From Phytophthora colocasiae (Eukaryota > Oomycota > Peronosporomycetes > Peronosporales > Peronosporaceae), in assembly GCA_018806915.1 (NCBI GenBank), contig JAGKQI010000015.1, positions 1-64,000 on the forward strand: 64,000 nt of DNA, written 5' to 3'. Positions 35,184-45,800 of the stretch are shown piece by piece (position 1 is the first letter of the stretch; the number at the start of each line of letters is the position of its first letter). Made by a program: the position numbers and the translations under genes. The notes beneath the pieces were generated by a model. It made no database searches. It was not told the origin of the DNA and saw only the letters and a program-made list of their open reading frames with translations.

Positions 35184-35185
35184 TA

Positions 35186-35733
35186 ATAGGGCGCACCATT
35201 ACTGTTAGCTCAATAAACCATGCAAGCCTTGCATTGCAAGGATTTGAATTACATAGGAATAGAAGGTGCAGTCAATCATATATTGCTTTCAGTCAAGAAG
35301 AGCGAAATCTACACCTACGTCTACAGCTACATCGAGAGCTTTTAATCTGCCAACGAGGTTGTCGATCTCCACTAAGCCACTTGTATATTAAGCGCTTTTT
35401 ACTCCTTTTCTGGGTTGTCTGCAGTTTGTCGTAGAATTTTCTGATTGTCTTGCATGCCGTGCTCGTGGTAATACGCCATTATGCGCGCCTTCTTGCTGTT
35501 GGTGACGCTATCGCGCAGATCATCGCACGGTTTGCTGCGGACGCCCTTGATGCTGATGCGCCCCACGGGTGGAGGCTTCGAGGCCATTTTGGCAATGCCT
35601 CCCGTCCGGTAAGAGCCAGATTTAGGACCCCTTTTCTACGGTGTGCCCTTTGAGAAAGATTTATCCTGTTATCAGCACATTGGCACGCTATTGGCTAATG
35701 CCTCTATCTAGAGATTTGACAGGTGCGCCCTAT
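35186..35733 (-). mobile_element. Small TA-flanked DNA element (MITE-like) abutting the pogo-like element
   Basis: A 12-bp terminal inverted repeat ATAGGGCGCACC (35186-35197) is matched by GGTGCGCCCTAT (35722-35733), with TA at 35184-35185 and 35734-35735. Its left TA is also the right TA of the pogo-like element, so one inserted at the flank of the other. It holds only the start of a transposase gene. Confidence 0.65.
35330..35587 (-). pseudogene. Transposase N-terminal fragment
   Basis: MASKPPPVGRISIKGVRSKP opens a frame that reads SKKARIMAYYHEHGM and then, after one shift, TIRKFYDKLQTTQKRSKKRL and IYKWL. This is the usual N-terminal helix-turn-helix pattern of oomycete mariner/pogo transposases. 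No catalytic domain follows before the terminal repeat, so it is a deletion derivative. Confidence 0.5.
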
Positions 35734-35735
35734 TA

Positions 35736-36501
35736 GATAGGAAATTCGGTAGATAGGAAACACAACATAAATCGTACGAGTTATGCCAAAAATACAGCAG
35801 GGCACAATACAACATTCGTTCATACAATTTGTAATGAACGAATGTTGCAGAACTCCCTGGCAACTGTCAATGCCAGTTAGAACTCGTCGATGTGACACGC
35901 AAACATATTGCAATCTAACCTGATAAACAATGAAGAATGGGATGTCGTTCGTTACTAGTTATACCTCCACATAGTCATGGGAATAGTAGCCCTTGCATGC
36001 TGCAATGGCTCAATACTAGCCTGTGATTTAGATTCATATCGTTCTAGTAATTGTCTATCTTGCTACAGTGCAGTGAGCACTCGTCAAATGTAGGTTCCAA
36101 AAATGGACTGGCCCAAGGGCCTATAACTCAGTTGATGTTAGACTTCCATCAAAAGATGTTGAGTGTGTGCCATCGGCAGGATTACGTAATGCGGCAGCTT
36201 TCATCGCTTTGTTGAATCTACCCCGTGTATGGCGTGAGTGCTCTCTCAACTTGACAAACTAGACGACACATCCAAGTTTTATCATTACTGTTGCACCCAG
36301 GATACGCTCTCTTTGCCTGTGCTACCGTGGTGAAACTCTACAAAGTCATTATAGCCTGATCACTTCTGTGTGATCACCTGCAGGAGGTGCGCGTGATAAG
36401 GCAAAGTGGTTCCCGCTTGCCGAAGACACACCCACTTCTTCGATCAGCGAATTGAAAACTACCCTCTCTCAGCCAGACCACCGCCTCTGAAGCATCCAGC
36501 C
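35736..36501. other. Intergenic; no gene seen
   Basis: About 770 bp with only short frames. It includes a near-palindrome at 35815-35845 where CAACATTCGTTCATACA faces GTAATGAACGAATGTTG, a 12-13 bp inverted repeat that may be a further small element remnant. Its last part is the upstream region of the first EEP-jacalin copy. Confidence 0.4.
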
Positions 36502-38307
36502 ATGGCCGCCTTACGCAAACGATTCAAGCGTCTTATGTGCTACAACGTGGCCGGACTGCCAGCAACATTCACATCTCCGAAGTGAAACCCATCAAAGTGT
36601 ACAGGTAATGAAGCATGGGCAAGCGCATCGGGTGACTGGGACATTGTCAATGTGCAGGGAAGATTTCAACTACCACGCCAAACTGTACTCAGAAAACAAG
36701 CACGAGCACCGCACGCCTACAAGTGGCGGGGTGCCGTTCGGGAGTCGGCCTCAACACGTTGTCGCACTTCGCACATATTCTGGCATCACAAATCTTGCGC
36801 GCGTCAAGTGGAAAGAGTGCAAGCAACGATGACAATGCTTCGACTTGCATGACGCCGAAGGCTTCACGCTCTCGTCGAAGTGCCAGCTGGCCGATGGCGA
36901 GCCTTACAATTCACGTGTTAACCAATGCCCACACGGATGCTGCGTTGGCTAGAAGTGATGCCGACCAGAAGGCTCGCGCTTCGAACCCGTTGCAACAACT
37001 GAGCTGGGACTACATTGGCGCTGAATTCGCGCCGACAACGCGTTGTCATTGTCATGGGTGATACAAACACTCGATACACGCGCGTGAGACGCGATACTAT
37101 CCTGCCGAAGTTCGTTGAACAGGTCAAAAGCTTACAGACGCGTGGGGTGCAGTTTGTTCGCAATGGTGTACCTCCCGCTCAGGAAGGGTGGACAAACATT
37201 GCAAAGGTGTGAGAAGGACAAGATTACCAACGACTGCGAGAGTCGTGGACAAGATCATGTATCAGGGTAACAACTACATCACGTTGACACTGGACAAAGT
37301 GGAACAAATGAGAACGCTGCGTTCCTGGGCAAAGATGGAACCCCACTATCGGACCACCCTCCAATTTCGTCTATCTTCTCGTGGACTCTCAACCCCGATA
37401 TCCAACTCAGCAACGCAGTCGGCGGTCCGCACGGTGCTCATTTCACTGATGTTGCACTTGCTGCAGCAAACCAAACGGTTAGCTCTGTTACAATTCGTGC
37501 TGGAGATCGTGTTGACGGTGTGGTGCTGGACATTTCATCACCCGCCGAAAGTACGCTTGCTCACGGAGGTGCTGGAGGCAAACCAAACACTTTAGCACTC
37601 GAGTCTTCGGAGTACATCACATCAATGGAGGCACATTGGGGAAAGGAGAAGGGTAGAACTCGTATTTTCTACCTCAAATTCACTACGAGTAATGGTCGGT
37701 CTGTTGAGGAAGGCAGCAAGACAAGCTCAAGCACAACGATGACTGCACCGGAAGGATTTCAATTGAGTGGATTTCACGGCCGCGGTGGCGACGAGATCGA
37801 TGCTTTAGGAGCCATATTCACGAAGGGGTCTTTTCATTGGGAAAAGTCCGACTTCAAGCAAAGTGATCTCGTTGGTGGACCTCACAAATGGCAACGAGTT
37901 TACGGACATGAGCTTCGCTCGCTGCTGGTGAAACGGTTGGCTCAGTCACAATTCAAGCAGGGAAGCGTGTCGATGGTGTATCGATGGTGCTGTCCTCCCC
38001 CACAAAGGCTTCTTTGACTCACGGTGGCACGGCGGGCAAGGCAAACACACTAACGTTGGAGCCTGGCGAATACATTACGTCGATGGAAGCTCATTGGGGT
38101 AAGCACCGTGGTCGCACTCGCATTTTCTACCTCAAGTTCACTACAAGCACTGGGCGGTGGGTCGAGGGTGGTGGTAAAACTGAAGCAACTGCCATCATGA
38201 CGGCACCGGAAGGTTACCAGATTGGTGGCTTCCACGGTCGTTCCGGAGAGGAAATCGACTTGCTCGGCGTGATCTACGTGAAGGTGGCCTCCCCCATTCA
38301 GCAGTAG
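36502..38307 (+). pseudogene. EEP-family phosphodiesterase with two jacalin-like lectin domains, copy 1, decayed
   Basis: The ATG at 36502 opens MAALRKRFKRLMCYNVAGLP; CYNVAGLP is the first EEP strand. Then come EDFNYHAKLYSENK near 36659, a worn DLHDAEGFT, HVLTNAHTDAA near 36915, VIVMGDTNTRYTR near 37046 (GDTN metal/catalytic motif), VDKIMYQGNNYITLTLDK at 37240-37300 and a worn SDHPPIS. Two jacalin-like domains follow: 37540-37840 (EYITSMEAHWGKEKGRTRIF) and 38013-38290 (EYITSMEAHWGKHRGRTRIF). EEP enzymes cleave phosphodiesters and jacalin-like domains bind carbohydrate. Many shifts make the EEP part non-coding, while the lectin parts are better kept. The tandem lectin arrangement differs from copy 2. 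Confidence 0.7.
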
Positions 38308-38623
38308 ATACAATGTCTTAAAGACCTTTTGAGCCCAGTACATGTGCATGAACAAAATGGAATTAGTCTGCGACTAAAGTGTTGTTGAATCTGCTGTAGC
38401 TTACAAAGATGAGTACGAGGTCAACTGTTGTGATCCCTATTGCTACGAGTCTGCCCCAAGATGATATCATCATGATATTATCATGCAACCGTGTGCAATG
38501 TGGTCGATGACACGGTGAGATCCACTCAGTCTGGTCTGGTGTTGCCTGCAAGGCCCCGCTTCGAACCACGATCATTCTTCAATCTGCGTTCAAAGTCTCA
38601 AGTATCTGGCAAAACCCATCGCG

Positions 38624-39888
38624 ATGCTAAGGTCACTGGCGGAAAACACGTTCAGCGTCATGTGCTACAATGTAGCTGGCCTTCCGGAGATTCTGTCGAG
38701 TGGCAACCCGTCCGAGAACAGCGTCGAGATCGGCAAGCGCATTAACAACTGGGGCGTCGTGAATGTACAGGAGGATTTCAACTACCACGCCTACATAATA
38801 CCCAACCGTACCGCACCGCCACCAGTGGTGGTATTCCGTTCGGAGATGGTCTCAATACACTCTCAAACTACCCGTTCAGCAACATTACGGACTTGACACG
38901 CACGAAATGGGAAGACTGCAGTACGTTCGACGGGGCTGACTGCCTCACGCCTAAGGGCTTTACGTTCCTCGAGATTCAACTGGCTGACGGCGTCACTTTC
39001 GACCTCTACAACCTTCACACTGATGCTGGAGTTACCGCCGCGGATGAAGTGGCTCGAGCGGCGAATCTGGCTCATCTCAGTAAGTACATCGCTGCCAATT
39101 CGGCTGACAACGCGGTGATCGTCATGGGCGATACGAACACGCGCTATACTCGTACGGACGACACCATAAAGGAATTTGCCGAAGAACTTGGCCTGACGGA
39201 TGGCTGGGTGGAGTACGTTCGCAACGGCGTATATCCGACAAAAGGAGCCGATGCAATTGTCTGCAATGCGAGCAATATGACAAACACGTGCGAGGTCGTA
39301 GACAAGATCTTGTTTCGTGGAAACAACTACATCAAGTTGACCCTTGATAAGTGGAACAACGAGAATGCTGCTTTCCTCGATGACAATGGAGCGATGCTGT
39401 CCGATCACCCACCGATCTCATCGACTTTCTCCTGGACGCTGAATGATGAAATTCGCCTAAGCAACGCTGTTGGAGGCCCCCACGGCGATCAATTCACGGA
39501 TGTTGCAGCAGCAGTAGGTGGACAAACTGTGAAGTCGCTCACGTTACGCACGGGTTCTCGTGTGGACGCAGTGAGCGTCACGATATCGGCTCCCACAGCA
39601 ACAACGATTTCTCATGGAGGGACTGGCGGCACTGCTAAAACCCTGACGTTGGCTTCTGGCGAGTACATCACATCGATGGAAGCTCACTGGGGCAAGTACA
39701 ACAGCCATACACGCATCTTCTACCTGAAATTCACGACTAGTCTAGGTAACACTCTGTCAGGAGGAAGCGCCACAAGTGATAGCACTATCGCCTATGCCCC
39801 CGACGGATACCAGCTTAGTGACTTTCACGGCCGAGATGGAGACGCGATCGACGCTTTGGGAGCGATCTGGACGAAAATTTCTGCGTAG
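38624..39888 (+). CDS. EEP-family phosphodiesterase with one jacalin-like lectin domain, copy 2 (one frameshift)
   Basis: From the ATG at 38624 the frame reads AENTFSVMCYNVAGLPEILS and GVVNVQEDFNYHAY (QED holds the metal-binding glutamate). One shift near 38800 leads into the long frame ending at 39888: NLHTDAGVTA, AVIVMGDTNTRYTRTDD (GDTN), VDKILFRGNNYIKLTLDK and MLSDHPPISSTFSW (SDH catalytic histidine). A jacalin-like fold of about 130 residues follows (VGGPHGDQFTD, HGGTGGTAKTL, GEYITSMEAHWGKY, YQLSDFHGRDGDAIDALGAI). All EEP catalytic motifs are present. Secretion is likely from the family, but no signal peptide is visible from this ATG, so an upstream exon may be missing. Repairing one indel gives about 420 residues. 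Confidence 0.75.
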
Positions 39889-40189
39889 AGCAGTTGATCT
39901 CGGCATCAACATATTTGTGCGTACAGTACGCAGTACAGGTTTAACTACATGTAGCTGAATACACGATTTCAATTACGTGACGTGAGTAAATATTTTGCTA
40001 CCGCCCAGCTGTTCGGCATCGTGGCGAAAGGTAAGTTCAACAAATCAAAAATTAGTCGGAGCGTGGTTTCCTGGTAGCAACGAGAGCTCCATAACTACCC
40101 TACCATAGCGTGGTAACACTACAATACATGTGCGCACATCGGATTTACTTTTACAGTATCTGTCAGCACACTCTAATATCACTGCAACT
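39889..40189. other. Spacer between EEP-jacalin copies; no gene seen
   Basis: About 300 bp without a supported coding region. Confidence 0.4.
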
Positions 40190-40560
40190 GGCCGTGCAAA
40201 AGCCTCGAGAGTTCATTGAAGGTCAAAAGCTCGCAGACTGCTGGGTGCAGTCCATTCGGAAGGGCATTCCTCCTGAAAAGGCCGACACACGAGCAAGTGT
40301 TTCCATCATCATAGTCATCTATGAATATTGTACAATAAGTAAAATCCAAAAAGCGTCTTAAAGCGGCCTAATCAGCGCTTAAGAAGATCCGTGTGGATAG
40401 TCCTACGTAGCATTCGAAATACTGATTCTGCTGCCTATCGTGCTGGGAACTACACCGTAATAAAGCTCGATGAACCTTGGCGTCATTTTCAGACGAAGCA
40501 ACTGCTTGGAATTCACGCACCGCTTACCCGAGGACGAGGCTGCGATCCGTTTGCACTATT
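40190..40560 (+). pseudogene. EEP-jacalin copy 3, short relic of the EEP domain
   Basis: VQKPREFIEGQKLADCWVQS, followed by IRKGIPPEKADT (40195-40290), aligns with the KEFAEELGLTDGWVEYVRNG region of copy 2 and the VYPTKGAD that follows. AYRAGNYTVIKLDEPWRHF near 40432-40490 aligns with its FRGNNYIKLTLDKWNNEN. A worn LTRG after LLGIHAP matches the SDHPP area. No other part is visible. It extends the tandem array to at least three units. Confidence 0.55.
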
Positions 40561-40589
40561 TCGATCCTCTCCATTGGGCCGCTGTTATG

Positions 40590-40768
40590 TTTGAGCAATA
40601 ATGTTTTTCGGCGTGATCGTTGTCTGTACGCGTGCGCAGTTTACTCATGACGATGCTTCCTGACGAAAACACACGCTCCTGGAAGGCTGTGTTCGGTTGT
40701 GCGGATGTGTTTTTATTTGTCAACACTTCGCTCGCTGCAAAACCGGTAGCACAGCAATGTCCATACAA
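40590..40768 (-). pseudogene. hAT transposase C-terminal dimerisation fragment
   Basis: FQERVFSSGSIVMSKLRTRT followed by DNDHAEKHY is the well-known hAT C-terminal pattern (RxFSxAGxVxSxxRxRLxxxxAExxxxLK). Nothing else of that element is visible, and the Gypsy LTR begins 130 bp to the right. Confidence 0.6.
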
Positions 40769-40895
40769 TGATAGTTAATGGGCCACAATAGTTGGTAGTG
40801 TAGCTTTAGCCAAGCGATAAACGTGCCTAAGAGTAAGTGGAGCGCCTTCTGGATGTTTGAAGCCGTTTGCGCACATGTGGTGCACTAAACTCCCA

Positions 40896-42733
40896 TGACA
40901 CGTTGCTAATTACGATTTTTCGAGTGGATATGGACGTTACGCTGTGATGTGATTGGATATACACTGGATTATGGGAGAAAGGGAGATGTGGGACGAGGTT
41001 ATGTCCCGTGCGACAATGATGGATCTGTGGAAGAAAACTGCTTTATATATTAACCTTCACCTGTACTGCAAAGGGGCCCAAGAGATCAGAAGTGTTCCTC
41101 GGAAAAGTGCACAAACTCCGAGAGACAACAACACTCAGTCTGATCACCGGACTTTCCCCGACGATGAGTGCCTAAAGGTTGGCAGAAAGTCTCTCAGAAG
41201 AATGTATCTCTGAGAGACCTCATCCCGTTGCCGTCCTGTGTGACGATGATGGTTCAAGGAATATATTTTTACCCACAAGATACCAAGTATCGCGCACCGG
41301 ACGTAGCGCACCCCGCGTATATCCCAACTGGACTTCGTGCGTTGTAGCATACGTGCTCCGCACCCTGAAAATACTCATGGATTTCTGGTATCACGCATGG
41401 AAACTCTGATACCACACCATGAAGTCTGACGTACATGAGTCCGACGAACATGATTCTGGTGAACAAGTCTGATGTGTCCGGCTTATATAAGCAATATTCC
41501 AGACATCACCAGTTTCCGATGAACAGACTCCGATGTACAAGACTCCGATGAACAGACCCAAGTGTCACGACTCTGGTATTACGACTCTGATGTACATGAT
41601 TCCGGAGTACATGGTTCCGATGAACATGTCTCCGACGCACATGATTCCAGACCCTGACGAACAGGATACCAGACTCTGACACTCTGAAGTCCACCCATAC
41701 TGAAACCAAGTGTACCCAACACGACCGCACGCAATCAAGTGAAACGCAACCTGCTCATCCCTGTAATGACATCATTAAGTGTCGACTCAACAAGATCCGC
41801 TGTACCGACTACCATAGTGAGCCCAAGTGAAGATTCCTGAGTTATACTGAGACCAAGTGTATATGAGAATATGGAAGACAGAAGACAGAGAGATACGAGA
41901 TAGATAGCCAGAGATCAATTTGCCTTGTTGTAAAGAGTTCAATTTACCTTGTCACGAACAAGTCTATCTGCCTGCTGCTTCTTGTAAGTATTAGGCCACA
42001 ACAAAGCTTTGAGTTGTGTGATCTCTCACCTATCAAGCCCCTTTAGGTGGAGATCAGCGTAACGAAGAGACCTGAGAGGACCCACCTATTCCATTTACTA
42101 GTTGGGTCGTTTGTCTTGTCTCTAGCGGTAGCCCATTTCATATTGTACGTTCGGACAGGTTTTGGGAGCTAGCTCAAGACGCTCGGTAGACTGTTGTATA
42201 TAACCGATAGTGTATTGGTTTATTTTCCCTCTATATATTAGAGGGTGGTGCGCGAAAGTTACGGGAATACCAGACAGACCAGGTGTCTGGCGAACATTTC
42301 CCTAGTTGACCTGGAGAACTAGCCCACTGCTCAAGGGCCAGGAAAGAATAAGAGCAGCTACATATTTGTATATCGGAACTATATATTGCGGTTATCTCGG
42401 AAGTCTAGTGACAGGACTTCCCATTGTATTAATCTCTCTTCTGACTTCAGAAATCTCCGGCGTACACAAGTTTTCACCGGAAAGCGTTCGACTCCCAATC
42501 GCTCCTGTGAGGACCAGAAGGACATCCGACGGTCTACGCAAGGAACCCTCACTCTCAGCAACACTCTCACGACCCCGGCGAGGGTCTCATTACCAAGACA
42601 ACGAACCTACGAGGACAGCACAAGGTAACACACGCCCACCTTGCTGTGCGACTCTGGTATTACATCAGTAGTCGCACTTCCAGGTTCACTGTACGCCCTG
42701 CACCGCGGTAAAAGTTGCACCGACTTCGCGACA
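40896..42733 (+). repeat. LTR A of Gypsy element 1 (5' LTR)
   Basis: It starts TGACACGTTGCTAATTACGA, related to TGACATGATGTTAATTCCGA of LTRs B and C, and ends TTCGCGACA just before the primer-binding site. It contains the conserved palindrome CCCTCTA-TATAT-TAGAGGG at 42227-42245 and the hairpin around CCAGACAGACCAGGTGTCTG at 42270. At 1838 bp it is about 150 bp longer than LTR B, partly because of the minisatellite at 41412-41700. Confidence 0.8.
41412..41700. repeat. Degenerate 14-15 bp minisatellite within LTR A
   Basis: Repeating units are close to GACTCCGATGAACAT, e.g. CAGACTCCGATGTACAAG and ATGGTTCCGATGAACATG. There are at least twelve recognisable copies with variable spacing. The corresponding region in LTRs B and C is shorter and built from ACTCTGAAAACCA units. 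Confidence 0.65.
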
Positions 42734-42735
42734 AC

Positions 42736-42752
42736 TGGTGCGCGTGCCCGGA
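42736..42752 (+). other. Primer-binding site, element 1
   Basis: TGGTGCGCGTGCCCGGA begins two bases after the LTR end. It is complementary to the 3' end of a tRNA (…TCCGGGCACGCGCACCA). The match fades after 17 bases compared with element 2. Confidence 0.75.
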
Positions 42753-42825
42753 TCTTGGTATCGTGATATCACCGGATCTAAGAGAGTTTGAGAAGAGGGT
42801 TTCCTGTCAAGCGTCTATATTCAAG

Positions 42826-45800
42826 ATGGCTTCACATGGAACTACGAGAGGAGGACGTCGGGGACGCGGTGGTCGCAGTGTGGCGACACGTTAGTCGAAG
42901 CGTCTTCAAGGTCTTCCGCCTGACGAACAACCCGACTTGGATGCTGTTCAGAAGGCGGCACGCGAGAAGAGGAAGGCTGCACGTGAAAGGAAGCAGTCGA
43001 GGAGGTGAACGTCCCGGAACCGACGAGCCTGCTGCGGACCTGAAGCCAAAGAGACACCCGATGTGTCTGGCGAACAAGGTTCTGAGGAAGGTCCGTCCGA
43101 AGCTGAAGCTTCTGGTGACGAGGTGGCCACTGCCCGTGAGGGTGGTGATGAGGCGTCTGAGGGAGGCGCCGATGTGGTTGAGTCCCCGGAGGTCATTGAC
43201 TTGTGTTCTGAGTCGACGGCTTCTGGGAAGTCCGTGGGGGAAGTGAAGACGGAACCCGGACTGGTTGATGAACGTGTCTCGAAGACTCCAAAGTCCGAAG
43301 ACACCCCGATGTCTGACGACATGCCGATGAAGTCCGAAGATTCTCTGAAGACACCGTCTGATGAGTCTGGGAGGGCCGATTCGCTGGATGGAGAACGTGC
43401 CCTGAAGTACGTACGCCGTGAGTTCCGCCGCTGGAGGGACATGGACGCTGGAAGAATTGTTCCGCCGAACGTCGAATACGCCTGGCGAACAGCGAAGCCT
43501 GACGCAAATGTCTTTCAGAAGGCTGCGGCAGCGACGGGCGACTACATCAAGTGGCGGTGTTCTTCAGTATTCCCCGAAGACATGTGGATATCGGAGTTCT
43601 GCTTGAGGCGCCATAGTTTTGGCCGAATCCAAGACTTGTCGTACGTCGAGATCTCGATGAATACTCTGACGGCACCCGAGTGCGTCGCTGTCCTTCAGAT
43701 GATGCTGTATGAAGCAGGATTTGAGTTCCAGAACCTGCTACCGAGGTGGTCTCAGACCCAAGCATCTGCTATCTTCGAACCTCAAGTGCGCAGTGTGGCG
43801 ACGGAGCTTCAGAGCCGACTTGCTGAAGAACTGGTTGAGTGGGCCACTGTGACCGCCAGGTCACAAGTTAATCGACTCCCAGAAGACACAAAGGCAGGCA
43901 ACGAAGCACGTCAAGGCGAAGCTGATGGTATATTACGCGATGAGAAGGCTGACCTACAAGGACGACAGCTGATTATGAGACTCCGGGTGACCGGACTCAG
44001 AGTCACACATAGTTCTGACGGGTCCAGCAGTGGAGAACCGCCGCAGTCCAAGCGCCTGCAGCATGGTCCGCCGCGCCCACGAGTCTCGTCGACACCATCT
44101 GCGCTGTCGACGCCGTCGCTGAGTTCACTGCCGGTATACGAGAGTCACTCTGATAGCACTCGCTTGGAGTCTGGTGTGCCAATGTCTGAAGATCGAGGTA
44201 GCTCTCTGACGACTGATGCGCCTGTGCCGAGTGTCATTGGGACCTCGCGTACGTCTGATGAGCACTCGTCGGGACTCCAGACCTCTCGTGAAAGTTCCAC
44301 AGACTCGTCGCTGATGTCCATGAGTCGAGGGGCGTCTGCACATATGACGTTGTCTGTCGGAGGTCTGGCGATGATCGCCCAAGGTGCTGAAGCCGGAGGA
44401 ATACTCGCCGGAGAGTCTATGGGAATCCACGTGACACGAACACTGATGCCGGTAAGGTCGGAGCCCGATGACTTCGAGATGTTGGAAGAGAAGCCGGAGT
44501 TTTCAGAAGTGAAGTCCGAGAGACAGTTGTCTACCAGAGATTCTGTTCACCGGACGCCAGAAGCTCCATCATCGTCCGTCTCGAGTCGTGGGAGAAGCCA
44601 CCAGAGCAGGCATCAGAGTCTGAAGAGCGAGGATCACCAGAAAGTGTCTTCCAGACGCTTGAGTTCCGTTGCGTCAAGCCACACACGAAGTTCCCAGAGA
44701 TCAGGCCCAGCGCAGATCGAACTGAACGCTATGCGGCAGCAACAGGAATGGCAGCGTCGAATGGAACAGGAGCAGAAGGAATTTCTGGCCAGAGAACGTC
44801 TGGAATCCATGGAGCGTGAACGTCGACGTGAACAACGGGAACTTGATACGCGCCAGCAGATCCAGACACTTACCGACCGACTACTCGAGTCTGAGAGCGC
44901 CACACTGGAAGCCCAGAGACGCGTGGATGACTTGGAAGAACGTCGGAGTCAAGCGTCAGAGTCCAAGCTCTAGTACCATTCGAAATCGTCCGAGAGACAC
45001 GTGTCCGATGAACAAGTTTGTGGTGAACAGTTTTCCGATGTACAGCGTCTGGAGACCGAGTTTGCAGATCGCTGGAAACAACGGGAAGCCGAGGCCGAAG
45101 CCGAACGTGCGCGTTGGGCAGACGAGCTGAAACGTGACTGGATTTCGCAAATGGAGACCTTACGACAGCGGGTGCACGACGTGGAGTCGGAGCACGACAG
45201 GGAGCGGAAAGTTCCCAGAACATGCAGCGTTTTCAGGCCGCAGAATTGAGGAACCTTCGTGCAACATTGTCCCAAGTTCAAGGGGTCGCCCACCCTGAAG
45301 TAGCAACTTTAAGTCGGATCTCCGGTGAACATGACCCTAAACCGGCAACCGGACTTCTGGTGAACAGTCGGGATACGGGAGATTACACACCTGGTGTTAG
45401 GGGATCAGAAGGAGTCGCCAGTAGGGGTAGGGTTACACCCATTAAAACGACGGAGGCCTTCCATACGCCTCTTCCCCTACGGAGAACGACCGACACCAAG
45501 CGCGCGAAGGCTGGAAGGCATGGCGCGGCCACCGCGGCCGCTACGACGACCCAGACGGCTCAAGCGGCTCCCCTGACCGAGGTCAAGACCGAAGGAAGGC
45601 GCCCAGCGACTCCCAGGCGCGAAGGACACCGGAAACCAAGCGAACGACGCTCTGAAGATGGCCGGGACGCTCCTCGAAGGCCTGGAAGACGCAGGAATGA
45701 CCCCAATGGAAGCTCCAGTGATTCAAGCTCGGACTCCAGTAACTCGTCGTCTGATGACTTGTACCCACCGGAGGTCGTTAACCTGACTTCTGCGTCCCAT

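Noticed and set aside
36502..39888. Calling the EEP-jacalin proteins toxins or nucleases
   Set aside because: EEP motifs are shared by DNases, sphingomyelinases and phosphatases. Nothing in the sequence fixes the substrate, and no toxic role is shown.
41412..41700. CRISPR-like array
   Set aside because: Units are short, degenerate and without uniform spacers; the context is a eukaryotic LTR.
42832..43442. Minus-strand serine-rich ORFs opposite gag
   Set aside because: They mirror the acidic/serine codon repeats of gag (GAA/TCT/GAC on plus). No conservation signature is visible, unlike the antisense gene at 59-62.5 kb.
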